In this document: positions 1-6,848 of the stretch, piece by piece
Position numbering within the stretch: the stretch's first letter is position 1
How the letters are laid out: every line of letters starts with the position of its first letter
Source of the DNA: CAYSLA01 sp964431685
Lineage (GTDB): Bacteria; Armatimonadota; UBA5829
Assembly: GCA_964431685.1 (NCBI GenBank)
Contig: CAYSLA010000140.1
Coordinates: 1 to 8,989 of the forward strand
Reading direction: 5' to 3'
DNA length: 8,989 nt
Made by a program: the position numbers and the translations under genes
The notes under the pieces: model-generated
What the model saw: only the letters and a program-made list of their open reading frames with translations
Told to the model about the DNA's origin: nothing
Database searches by the model: none

Positions 1-57
1 ACAACCGCGCTATCCGCGCGGTCTGGTGCTCGAAATGACGGTTTGCGGTTGAATCGG

Positions 58-84
58 TGGGGCGCGATTTCAAATCGCACCCCA
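58..84. repeat. 27-nt near-perfect palindrome
   Basis: The arms are tggggcgcgattt and aaatcgcacccca around a single central c (position 71). Only the pair 63/79 (c against a) mismatches, so 12 of 13 pairs form. It could be a protein-binding dyad or part of the repeat element around it. No poly-T follows, so it is not a standard intrinsic terminator. Confidence 0.5.
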
Positions 85-93
85 TCATGGACG

Positions 94-130
94 CCTCCCC
101 CCCTCCGTTTCGGAGGGGGTTAGGGGGAGG
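94..130 (-). repeat. Dispersed GC-rich palindromic repeat, copy 1
   Basis: A 9-bp inverted repeat (ccccctccg / cggaggggg, loop ttt, 99-119) is flanked by ttagggggagg. It is the reverse complement of the copies at 6864-6904 and 8937-8970, and the shared core exceeds 30 identical positions. No transposase is nearby, so it behaves like a small non-autonomous or REP/MITE-like element. The family name is unknown to me. Confidence 0.8.
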
Positions 131-244
131 TTAGAGGAATCTCGGCGCCATGCGGAGATTTCCCACTGCGTTCGAAATGACAGAGTGCGGTCAAATCGCG
201 CCTGATCGTGGAGCTCCCACGCGGCACCAAGACTGGAGAGTAAT

Positions 245-1348
245 ATGACACCACGCAAAAAGGGCATCGGCATAGTCGGATATGGCGGGTTCGGGATATT
301 CCTGCGCGAAAGCTGGGATGCAATGGAAGAAGCCCACGTGGTCGCCGTCTGCGATTCGGACACTTCGCGTGCGCCGCAGGGGGTCAGCTTCCACACCCGG
401 TTCGAAGACTTGCTCTCTGACGAGGCGGTGGACATAGTTTCCATCGCGACTCCGCCTTCATCTCACAAGGATCTGTCCATAGAGGCAATGCGGGCGGGCA
501 AGCACGTGTTGATCGAGAAGCCGCTGGCGCTGAGCGTAGACGACTGCAACGATATTCGCCGTGAGGCCGAGAAGACCAAACGGGTCGCCACCGTCAACTT
601 CGTGCTGCGCCACAACCGGGTTGTCAGCGTTCTACGGCGAATTGTGCAAGAGAACGTGTTTGGACACCTCCGGCGGGTTGATCTGCGCAACTACGCCACC
701 CATGAAACGGTGCCCGAAGGTCACTGGTTCTGGAAGCCCGAGGTGAGCGGTCGCATTCTGCTGGAGCACGGCGTTCATTTCTTCGACCTGGCGCACCACA
801 TTACCGGGGCGAGGGCAGTCGATGCGTGGTCGCTGGGGGTCGAGCGCAAGGCAGGAATGGAAGACCGAGTATTTGCGGCGGTGAAATACGACACCGGAAT
901 GGTGGGAACATACTGGCACTCGTTTTCCAGACCGAGAGAACTGGAAACCACGACTTTCCATTTCGCGTTCGATCTCGGCGAAATCGAGATGGTCGGATGG
1001 ATTCCACTGGAACTAGAGCTCTGGGGATGGACGAGCGATGCCGCTCTCGGCTCCCTGCGCGAAATGATGGGGAACGTGCAGTCTATTCCGATAGCCCCGC
1101 GCCAGGAGAAATCGTCAGAGTTCACATACGATGTCGCCCACGAAGTGAGAACCAGCTTCGCGCTTCCCGATCCAAAGCTGGACATATACGCCGCGGGTGT
1201 CCGAGAAGTCATGGCGGACGTGATCCGTTCGATTGAAGATCCATCGCACAGGATGCTGGTGACTTTGGAGGACGGTACTGAGGCGGTTCGCATTGCGCAG
1301 TCTGCGACTGAGTTTGCACATCCGGCGCACGCGCAGCAACAGTGCTGA
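245..1348 (+). CDS. Gfo/Idh/MocA-family NAD(P)-dependent oxidoreductase
   Basis: This is a predicted soluble dehydrogenase of 367 aa, a normal length for the family, whose members oxidise or reduce sugars, inositols and related polyols with NAD(P). The N-terminal Rossmann fold (about residues 6-120) shows the dinucleotide motif GYGGFG (12-17) and the family's EKP motif (91-93), in which Lys92 is the expected catalytic/cofactor lysine. The C-terminal domain has the G-V-H-x-x-D pattern (Gly176, His178, Asp181) typical of the substrate site. The ATG start is supported by GGAGAG four bases upstream and by the beta strand of the Rossmann fold beginning at once. It is monocistronic and converges on the M14 gene with 36 nt between them. 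The substrate cannot be read from sequence. A sugar role is an inference from the family and from the aminosugar-type genes further along. Confidence 0.93.
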   Translation: MTPRKKGIGIVGYGGFGIFLRESWDAMEEAHVVAVCDSDTSRAPQGVSFHTRFEDLLSDEAVDIVSIATPPSSHKDLSIEAMRAGKHVLIEKPLALSVDDCNDIRREAEKTKRVATVNFVLRHNRVVSVLRRIVQENVFGHLRRVDLRNYATHETVPEGHWFWKPEVSGRILLEHGVHFFDLAHHITGARAVDAWSLGVERKAGMEDRVFAAVKYDTGMVGTYWHSFSRPRELETTTFHFAFDLGEIEMVGWIPLELELWGWTSDAALGSLREMMGNVQSIPIAPRQEKSSEFTYDVAHEVRTSFALPDPKLDIYAAGVREVMADVIRSIEDPSHRMLVTLEDGTEAVRIAQSATEFAHPAHAQQQC

Positions 1349-1384
1349 GCCGATGGCGCTTCGGGACGGCTGAACAGTTCCGAG

Positions 1385-2194
1385 TCATCTTCGCTGGATC
1401 GGGCAGTTCCGGCGAGTGAGTAGCACACTGATGGCTATCTCCAGCCCCATTAGCTCGATGCGCACCCGGTCTTCAAGAGGCAGCGCTGTCGATGGTGTTT
1501 CCATGGTCACAACGTGTCCCCCACACATGTGGTACGTGTATACCGCCTTCGGCAGGTTCGACTTGCGGTAGTTTGGGAGATTGGGGCGAATTAGGCCGTC
1601 CTTGGCGCGCCTGTGCTCGATGACGCGGCTCCGGTTGATCGGATACCCCAGGCTTTCCACCGCCTGCACGATCTTCTCCGCAAAGCAATCGTCGGGATTC
1701 GGCGTAAACTCGTACAGGTAAAGGCCTGGAGAGTCGTAGTCTTCGTGCATCTCAAACACGAGGTCAGCGCAGTTGCCCGCCATCCCTCGGGTTATGATCT
1801 CCGCCTCGGGGGAATACTCTGCGGATCTGAAGCGCCTGTTTAGGTCCACTCCCTGCCAGTTCTCGCGCGTGTCACGCTCGTAGCCATACGGATTGTCACA
1901 GGGGAAGACCAGAAAACTGGCACAGTTGAGGAGAGCGCCAGTCTCGGCCTGCGTCTCGATGAACCGCAGAGCCGCTTCGACACCAGCCGGTTCGTCGCCA
2001 TGTATTCCTGCGGACAGCACCACGCTGAGCCGGTCGCACGCAGGTTCGCCCAATCGCACTGTGTAAAGGGGATACTCACTGCGGCCGGCGCTGAATGACC
2101 CCAACAGATTGAGTGTCACCCAATCGGAGCGGGCGGCTTCCTCGAGTCGCCGTGTGACATCCGAGTACGACCTGATGGCACTCTTCGTGTTCAG
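1385..2194 (-). CDS. M14-type zinc carboxypeptidase / succinylglutamate desuccinylase-like hydrolase, probable CTG start
   Basis: This is a predicted zinc metallohydrolase of 269 aa. The zinc ligands are visible: His65 and Glu68 in GIHGDEPAG, and His150 in FEMHED. The substrate-binding arginine/DLNR region (Arg110, DLNR 117-120) and a likely catalytic Glu232 (TMETPS) are also present, so the active site looks complete. There is no signal peptide, so it is probably cytoplasmic and acts on a peptide or an N-acyl amino acid; family members cleave C-terminal residues or amide bonds. The frame stays open upstream to 2353, but that part overlaps the Rrf2 gene. The best start is CTG at 2194-2192: GGAGGA lies just upstream (2206-2201), and the family-like N-terminus (RSYSDVTRRL) begins seven residues in. 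No in-frame ATG, GTG or TTG fits. It lies 26 nt after the rrf2 stop and is probably co-transcribed with it. Confidence 0.85.
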   Translation of the reverse strand: MNTKSAIRSYSDVTRRLEEAARSDWVTLNLLGSFSAGRSEYPLYTVRLGEPACDRLSVVLSAGIHGDEPAGVEAALRFIETQAETGALLNCASFLVFPCDNPYGYERDTRENWQGVDLNRRFRSAEYSPEAEIITRGMAGNCADLVFEMHEDYDSPGLYLYEFTPNPDDCFAEKIVQAVESLGYPINRSRVIEHRRAKDGLIRPNLPNYRKSNLPKAVYTYHMCGGHVVTMETPSTALPLEDRVRIELMGLEIAISVLLTRRNCPIQRR

Positions 2195-2220
2195 AGTGGT
2201 TCCTCCGTAGGTTAGCCTTG

Positions 2221-2664
2221 CTATATAGCGTACATGTCCGAAGCGTTGCTCTGACGAGAATTCTGGATTCGGGCCAGGTCTGCCATTGAAACGTTGGCAA
2301 AGGAATCGTACAGGGCTTTGTTCGCTGCCCTGAACACGTCCTTTAAGGCGCACGTGCCCGGGTCTTCGCAGCAGTTGGGAACGTCGGCGCAGTCCGCTAT
2401 GTCGAGCGGTCCCTCGAGAGCTTCCACTACCTCGGCGAGTGTTATCTTTCTTGGATCGCGGGCCAGCACATACCCTCCGCGCGCTCCCCTCGTTGCCTGC
2501 ACCAGCCCGGCCTTTCTGAGCGCAAGCATCAACTGTTCCAGATACGTCGCAGGCAGGTTCTGCCGCTCCGCGATTTCCTTTGCCATCACAGGATCATCGC
2601 CCTCGTGCATTGCGAGCACCAGCATAGCACGCAGCCCATATCTCGACCTCGTAGACAATTTCAT
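2221..2664 (-). CDS. Rrf2/IscR-family transcriptional regulator with Cys cluster
   Basis: This is a 147-aa DNA-binding regulator with the standard Rrf2 opening (MKLSTRSRYGLRAML). A winged helix spans about residues 1-75, with a recognition region around NLPATYLEQLMLALRKAGLV and the wing motif RGARGGYVLA. Cys92, Cys98, Cys99 and Cys105 lie in the loop after the dimer helix. IscR and NsrR carry three Cys for a [2Fe-2S] or [4Fe-4S] cluster at this place, so iron-sulfur sensing of oxygen, NO or cluster status is likely; the fourth Cys could be a spare or an alternative ligand. GGAGG (2679-2675) precedes the ATG by 10 nt. The promoter in front (TATAAT at 2745-2740) faces that of the secreted DUF4139-like protein, so it may control both directions. 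Its target is an inference. Confidence 0.92.
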   Translation of the reverse strand: MKLSTRSRYGLRAMLVLAMHEGDDPVMAKEIAERQNLPATYLEQLMLALRKAGLVQATRGARGGYVLARDPRKITLAEVVEALEGPLDIADCADVPNCCEDPGTCALKDVFRAANKALYDSFANVSMADLARIQNSRQSNASDMYAI

Positions 2665-2739
2665 ATTTGCAGCGCCTCCGTATATCGCGTCAACTGTTAT
2701 TCCGAATGCCCCACAGCCTACCGCTCGATTTACTCAACT

Positions 2740-2750
2740 ATTATACCACA
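2740..2750 (-). promoter_or_regulatory. Extended -10 promoter for the Rrf2/M14 operon
   Basis: On the minus strand the sequence reads TGTGGTATAAT: a perfect TATAAT preceded by TGn, the extended -10 form. About 17 bp upstream is ggaaac, a poor -35, as expected for an extended -10 promoter. The first AUG is about 75 nt downstream. Confidence 0.6.
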
Positions 2751-2771
2751 ACCGATATTATGGTTTCCAGA

Positions 2772-2782
2772 TGTGATATAAT
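2772..2782 (+). promoter_or_regulatory. Extended -10 promoter for the DUF4139-like gene
   Basis: TGTGATATAAT is a perfect -10 hexamer (2777-2782) with TGn before it. No good -35 lies 16-18 bp upstream. The leader to the ATG at 2880 would be about 90 nt. Confidence 0.6.
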
Positions 2783-2879
2783 GACACGATGCGCCGCATG
2801 CGTCCGCGTGTGAAGCATGCCCCGCAGACAGGAGTCTAAGTGCCTGGATCGTAGATTTTGATGGGAGGAAACAACTGCT

Positions 2880-4541
2880 ATGCGAACACTAATCACTGTT
2901 GTACTGGCAATGTCTCTCGTTTCTTCGGTGATGGCCTCTGATCCACCTGGGAGCGACCTGCCGAAGCTCTCCACCAAGGTGAAGACCCTTGCTGTGTTCA
3001 AGAACGGCCTCGGGTTCCTGATACGCTCCGGTGAGACGCCACTGACCGGAGGCTGGGCATCGATGGACGAGATCCCCGCAGCGGCTATGGGCACGCTGTG
3101 GATAGGATGCACGAACCCCGCGACACCCGTTGAGCAGGTGCTCGCCTGCAAGACGAAGACTACCGAGCAATACGATGTATTGACCATTACTGACATGCTG
3201 CTGGCAAACGTTGGCAAGATCGTCACCGTCACGCAGGTGCGCGGCACCGGCACGGAAAGTGTCACAGGCAAAGTAATGTCTGTGCCGACTCCAACACCGA
3301 CTCCGATTCCGGATTCAGGCCCGTATCGCAGTGTTCTCGATCCCGGCTCGGGAATAGTCCTGATCGATATCAACGGCCGGACTGTCGCAATGTCACGAAA
3401 CAGCATCTCATCCGTAGACGTTTTCAGAGACGCGGCCACGAAGGTCAGCCGGGATGTGGAGAAGAGCGGGGCGAAGGTGAAACTCAAGGGCACGCCGGAC
3501 AAGGGCGAAATCGTGCTGAGCTACCTGCAGAAGGGCCTCATCTGGACGCCAGGCTATCTGCTCGACCTCCTGACCGACAAACAGGCGAGCATCACGATGG
3601 AGGCGGTGCTGGTGAACGACGTTGAGGACATGGAGGACGTGGACGTTTCATTCGTGGTGGGGTATCCTAACTTTATGTATGCCGACGTGATGACCCCGCT
3701 AGCCCTCCAGCGTAACGTGGCGAACTTCGTGGATGACCTTGGGCGAGATCGCCGCGGAAGCGTAGGCGGTGGATTCGGTGGCGTGATGGCGCAGTCCATG
3801 GTAACAAACGTGGGTGACTATATGTACGCACGATTGCCGGCATCAGCCGAGGCATACTCCGCGGCCGCGACAATGCCCGGAGAGAGTAACGAAGACCTCT
3901 ATTTCTACAAGCAGGGCAAGGTCAGCCTGAAAAAGGGCGAAAGGGCCAGGTTCACGGTGTTCACCTCCAAAGTGCCGATCGAGCACGTTTACACTCTCGA
4001 CCTGCCCGACACCATACGAGTGGACTATCGCGGCTACCGGCAGAATAACGACGACAAGACAAACCCCGAGAGCCAGGTCTGGCACTCGGTCAAACTCACC
4101 AACGATACTAAGCTCCCCTGGACAACCGCGGCGTGCTTTGTGGTGCGCGGATCGATGCCGGTTGCACAGGATGTGCTGAAATATACGGCGGCCGGAGCCT
4201 CGAACAAGGTGAAGCTCACCGTGGCAACGGATGTGAAGGCGGATAGGACTGAAGAAGAAATCGACCGCACGCAGGTGAATCTATATCAGAGGGCTTTCGA
4301 CGACATAACCGTGACCGGGACCGTGGTCATCAAGAACTATAAGCCCTCCGCTGTGAGTATGAGTGTCACCCGGCTGATTACCGGCGAGGTGATGGACAAG
4401 AGCGAAGGCGGTAAGGTGACCAGGTCCGCACGGAACCTGGCGTCGGTGAACCCGAACAGCGATATAAACTGGGAGTTCAACCTGGCCAGCGGCGAGGAGA
4501 AGACCCTGACCTACAAGTATCATGTGCTCATAGGTAGATAG
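2880..4541 (+). CDS. Secreted DUF4139-like protein
   Basis: This 553-aa protein appears to be exported. Residues 1-19 form a signal peptide (short basic start MRT, hydrophobic LITVVLAMSLV, probable cleavage after VMA). The N-terminal part (about 33-180) has beta-rich text such as AVFKNGLGFLIRSGE and is broken by a Pro-Thr linker (PTPTPTPIP, 136-144). Residues about 215-550 resemble DUF4139: IWTPGYLLDL, a VLVND-VEDMEDVDVSFVVGYP stretch, EDLYFYKQGKVSLKKGERA (338-356), and a C-terminal tail WEFNLASGEEKTLTYKY. A Gly-rich loop (294-301) lies between. GGGAGGA sits 10 nt before the ATG. No enzyme active site is recognisable, and function in the family is unknown. It stands alone, divergent from the Rrf2 gene. 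The family call rests on motif memory, so treat it as probable. Confidence 0.88.
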   Translation: MRTLITVVLAMSLVSSVMASDPPGSDLPKLSTKVKTLAVFKNGLGFLIRSGETPLTGGWASMDEIPAAAMGTLWIGCTNPATPVEQVLACKTKTTEQYDVLTITDMLLANVGKIVTVTQVRGTGTESVTGKVMSVPTPTPTPIPDSGPYRSVLDPGSGIVLIDINGRTVAMSRNSISSVDVFRDAATKVSRDVEKSGAKVKLKGTPDKGEIVLSYLQKGLIWTPGYLLDLLTDKQASITMEAVLVNDVEDMEDVDVSFVVGYPNFMYADVMTPLALQRNVANFVDDLGRDRRGSVGGGFGGVMAQSMVTNVGDYMYARLPASAEAYSAAATMPGESNEDLYFYKQGKVSLKKGERARFTVFTSKVPIEHVYTLDLPDTIRVDYRGYRQNNDDKTNPESQVWHSVKLTNDTKLPWTTAACFVVRGSMPVAQDVLKYTAAGASNKVKLTVATDVKADRTEEEIDRTQVNLYQRAFDDITVTGTVVIKNYKPSAVSMSVTRLITGEVMDKSEGGKVTRSARNLASVNPNSDINWEFNLASGEEKTLTYKYHVLIGR

Positions 4542-4690
4542 CAGTGGGGACGCACAGGCTGGAAGTGCGTTTGATCGGTACTGCCTACATCCAGTGCAAG
4601 CGTCGCAGCCCTGAACTTGATTCACGGGATAGTCACTCTGACGGACAGCTTCCAGGCCCACCGTGTGGGAGTTTGCGAACAGAGGGCAAC
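4542..4690. other. Non-coding spacer after the DUF4139-like gene
   Basis: No convincing gene is present. A reading frame starting at 4544 runs across the promoter and operator of the next gene and looks non-protein-like. The only structure seen is a 5-bp stem (cccac/gtggg, 4657-4669), too weak to call a terminator. Confidence 0.5.
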
Positions 4691-4719
4691 TTGACAATCT
4701 GCTGCGGAAAGTCTATACT
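4691..4719 (+). promoter_or_regulatory. Consensus sigma70-type promoter of the gntR-degT-neuB-uroD operon
   Basis: TTGACA (4691-4696), a 17-bp spacer (4697-4713) and TATACT (4714-4719) make a near-perfect housekeeping promoter. Transcription would start around 4726, inside the palindrome that begins at 4720. A strong promoter with its start site buried in an operator suggests tight repression. Confidence 0.85.
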
Positions 4720-4747
4720 GTATATGCTTGGTCGACCAAGCATATAC
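4720..4747. promoter_or_regulatory. 28-bp perfect palindrome, probable GntR/FadR operator
   Basis: The left arm is gtatatgcttggtc and the right arm gaccaagcatatac, with no mismatch in 14 pairs. The centre, TTGGT-CG-ACCAA, fits the GT...AC core of GntR/FadR-family operators. It starts right after the -10 box and lies 55-82 nt before the ATG of the GntR-type regulator, so autorepression is the natural reading. As RNA it would also form a stable hairpin at the start of the transcript. No binding data are available from sequence alone. Confidence 0.8.
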
Positions 4748-4801
4748 CATGTATCCGCCATGAGTGAAACGCATGTTGCCTGACAATGTGAGGTGATATC
4801 T

Positions 4802-5491
4802 ATGGATGGCATTACAGGCACGAAGTCCGTTCAGCGCACGGCCTATCAAACTATTAGGCAGATGATCGTGAGCGGCGAGCTGAAACCCGGACAACCCGTG
4901 GTCGAAAGAGATCTGGCGGGACAGATGAGTATCAGCAGGGCGCCGGTACGCGAAGCTCTCCTGGAGCTGGAAAAGGAGGGGCTGATTCGCAATGTGGGAT
5001 CGCGGATCAGAATTGTTCCGGAAATCACCATTCGTGATGCTGTCGAACTCTACGAGTTGCGCGAGGCGCTTGAGGGCATGGCCGCAAGACTGCTGGCGGA
5101 AAGCGTTACGGACGAGGCCGTTGCTCGTCTGCGCGAGATGATGGAATCGATGGGAGAAGGTGCCGTAGCCGACGAAGATGAAGAGATACGTTTTCACGAG
5201 TATATTGTCAGGGAGTGTGGCAATGCACGGCTGGCTCAGTTGGCCGACCCCATTCGTGTGCAATGGGTCAAGCTGCGCTTCCACGATTTCCTCAAGAGGC
5301 AAGAGGTCTACCCCGCGAAAGCCTGCACATCTCACGCGGCGATAGTAGAGGCAATTGAACGGGGTGATGGGGACCTTGCTGAATCACTGAGTCGCCGGCA
5401 CATACGTGAGGCGAAAGAGAAGCTGCTGCAGTTTGCGCTGCGAAACATGGAGAGCAGTCGAAGAAGCTCTACCGAAATGTCCACGCCATAA
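4802..5491 (+). CDS. GntR-family transcriptional regulator, FadR subfamily (FCD domain)
   Basis: This 229-aa regulator has an N-terminal winged helix (about residues 8-72) with the GntR signatures IVSGELKPGQ, ERDLA and SRAPVREALLELEKEGLI. An all-helical FCD effector domain follows (about 80-215). Likely metal or ligand residues are His132 (RFHEYIV), His178 (TSHAAIVEAI) and His200 (RRHIREA). FCD regulators bind small carboxylates or sugar acids, often through a metal, and release DNA. I chose ATG at 4802 because GAGGTGA lies just upstream; the in-frame GTG at 4793 overlaps that site and would add three residues. The gene is first in the operon, 11 nt before degT, behind a consensus promoter with a GntR-type palindrome, so it probably represses its own operon until an acidic sugar or related effector is present. 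Confidence 0.93.
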   Translation: MDGITGTKSVQRTAYQTIRQMIVSGELKPGQPVVERDLAGQMSISRAPVREALLELEKEGLIRNVGSRIRIVPEITIRDAVELYELREALEGMAARLLAESVTDEAVARLREMMESMGEGAVADEDEEIRFHEYIVRECGNARLAQLADPIRVQWVKLRFHDFLKRQEVYPAKACTSHAAIVEAIERGDGDLAESLSRRHIREAKEKLLQFALRNMESSRRSSTEMSTP

Positions 5492-5502
5492 GGAGTAATG
5501 CA

Positions 5503-6845
5503 ATGAGCACGAAGATCAAGACTGACGACGCCAGTGGGCGTGGTAGCGTTGCGGGGTTCAGGGTGCCCTTTCCGGCTCGTATGCACGGTTACACGGAAGA
5601 GGGAATCCAGGCAGTGGTCGAGGTCATGCGAAACGCGGAGGGCCAGACTCAAGGGGCATACATGCGCCAGTTTGAGTCTGATTTTTGCGCATACACAGGC
5701 GCAACCCGCGCATTTGCGGTTGATAATGCGACGAACGCTCTGAGACTCGCCGCGATTCTGTGCAGGCTTGGACCTGGGGATGAGGTCATTATCCCAGCCT
5801 ATACATTCTGCGCTACCGCCATTCCGTTTGGAAAGACCGGGGCGAAAATCGTGTGGGCTGACATCGACCCCAAGACATGGGTGGCGGATCCAGCGGATGT
5901 GGAACGCAAGATAACCCCGAGGACCAAGGCGCTTGTTGTCGTGCATCTGCTCGGCATGCCTGTTGACATGCCCCGGATTATGGACATCGCCTCAAGGCAC
6001 AACTTGCGGGTAGTTGAGGACTGCGCACAGGCGCCCGGAGCCTCCATTGATGGCAAGATGACGGGCACATTCGGAGATTTCGGATGCTTCAGTTGGCACG
6101 GCGCGAAGAACATGACAACGCTTGGCGAAGGTGGAATGCTGTCTGTTCGCTCCGATGAAGATGCGGCGCTAGTTGCCGGACTGAGGCATAACGGTGTGAG
6201 AGCCTTTTCGTACGAAAGAGAGCGATACTGGGTTCCGGCCATGAGCACGGTCGATATCGACATTGATGGGGTCTGGCCCAACAATTTCTGCCTGGGCGAG
6301 GCGCAATGCGCTCTGGGCAGCGCTGAACTCAGGAACCTTGACGCTATCAACAACACGCTCATCGCACAGGCGGATCGAATCAAGCAGGGGCTGGCGGATA
6401 CGCCGGAGATAGAGTTCGCGAAGATCCCGGACGGCTTCAAGCATATTTTCCACCAGTTTGTTATGCATTTTGATGGAAGCAGTGTCGGAGCCGACCGAAA
6501 CGACCTTATGGACCTATTGACCAGGGACTATGGAATCCGGGCAATCGTCCAGTACTATCCTCTTTACCGCTTCCCGCTGTTTCAGAANNNNNNNNNNNNN
6601 NNNNNNNNNNNNNNNNNNNNNNNNNNNNNNNNNNNNNNNNNNNNNNNNNNNNNNNNNNNNNNNNNNNNNNNNNNNNNNNNNNNNNNNTGTTTCAGAAGAT
6701 GGGCTTTGGTGAGCACGATTGTCCTGTGCTGGAAAGATGGTGGGACAATTCGTTCAGCTTCCCGTGGTGGTGCGGGATTCCGGAGGATACCATAGACTAC
6801 CTCGTAGATTCCACAAAAGCGGCAATTGCCAGGCTCAAGGGGTAA
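5503..6845 (+). CDS. DegT/DnrJ/EryC1/StrS-family PLP aminotransferase (interrupted only by scaffold gap)
   Basis: This is a PLP-dependent aminotransferase that would place an amino group on a nucleotide-linked or free keto-sugar. Visible are the cofactor residues Asp173 and Gln176 (VVEDCAQAPGA) and the Schiff-base lysine Lys202 in SWHGAKNMTTLGEGG. NATNAL and PAYTFCATA near the N-terminus form the phosphate-binding region. The written sequence has 100 Ns at 6588-6687, flanked on both sides by tgtttcagaa. Merging the two copies gives 410 aa with no stop, ending ...AIARLKG at TAA 6843-6845. Without merging, the frame wrongly ends at 6795. AAGGAG (5490-5495) precedes the ATG by 7 nt, and the next start codon is 3 nt after the stop, so coupling with the neuB-like gene is likely. 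The exact substrate is unknown; the partner suggests nonulosonic-type aminosugars. Confidence 0.9.
6588..6687. other. 100-N scaffold gap with probably no missing sequence
   Basis: The run is exactly 100 Ns, the usual placeholder for a gap of unknown size. The last 10 bases before it (6578-6587) and the first 10 after it (6688-6697) are identical, tgtttcagaa. Joining them keeps the aminotransferase in frame, so true contig overlap is the simplest explanation. Confidence 0.85.
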
Positions 6846-6848
6846 GTG

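Larger units (their letters stand above)
30..198 (+). repeat. Two imperfect 27-nt direct repeats (30-56 and 172-198)
   Basis: Both copies start tcgaaatgac, share tgcggt in the middle and end aatcg. By eye 22 of 27 positions agree. Each is followed by related text (atcatggacgcctcc after the first, gatcgtggagctccc after the second), which suggests two diverged copies of one larger element separated by the 94-130 palindromic repeat. Confidence 0.5.
1..244. other. Gene-free repeat-rich leader upstream of the oxidoreductase
   Basis: I see no convincing coding region here on either strand. The stretch holds two imperfect 27-nt direct copies (30-56 and 172-198), a 27-nt near-perfect palindrome (58-84), one copy of the dispersed GC-rich palindromic repeat (94-130), and a short segment (about 155-182) of the pattern 'gagattt...ttcgaaatgaca'. 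It ends with the ribosome binding site of the next gene (GGAGAG, 235-240). No clear sigma70 -35/-10 pair was found, so the promoter of the 245-1348 gene is either atypical or lies outside the window. Confidence 0.6.
2665..2879. promoter_or_regulatory. Divergent regulatory region between rrf2-type gene and DUF4139-like gene
   Basis: This 215-nt gene-free stretch holds both promoters. It is AT-rich between about 2728 and 2785, against a GC-rich background. Two 11-nt elements of the form TGTGrTATAAT point away from each other (minus at 2750-2740, plus at 2772-2782) with 21 nt between them. The flanks carry untranslated leaders of roughly 70 nt (minus) and 90 nt (plus). No riboswitch or leader peptide was recognised. 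Confidence 0.65.

Noticed and set aside
1348..1371. Bidirectional terminator between the convergent genes
   Set aside because: Only agccg/cggct pair, across a 14-nt loop, with no flanking T or A run, so support is insufficient.
775..1428. Long minus-strand reading frame opposite the oxidoreductase (217 codons)
   Set aside because: It is Ser/Arg/Ala-rich antisense text mirroring the codon bias of the real gene, with no family pattern.
1385..2353. Longer M14 protein starting at 2353
   Set aside because: The extra 53 residues overlap the well-supported Rrf2 gene, do not resemble the family, and lie upstream of a good Shine-Dalgarno/CTG start.
2741..3502. Minus-strand reading frame of 253 codons opposite the DUF4139-like gene
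   Set aside because: It overlaps the signal-peptide gene and both promoters. Its Val/Thr/Ser-rich composition is typical of an antisense shadow.
4657..4669. Intrinsic terminator after the DUF4139-like gene
   Set aside because: The stem is only 5 bp with a 3-nt loop and no U-tract.
4544..4783. Small gene of 79 codons before gntR
   Set aside because: It runs through the promoter and the 28-bp palindrome, has no Shine-Dalgarno site and shows no protein-like composition.
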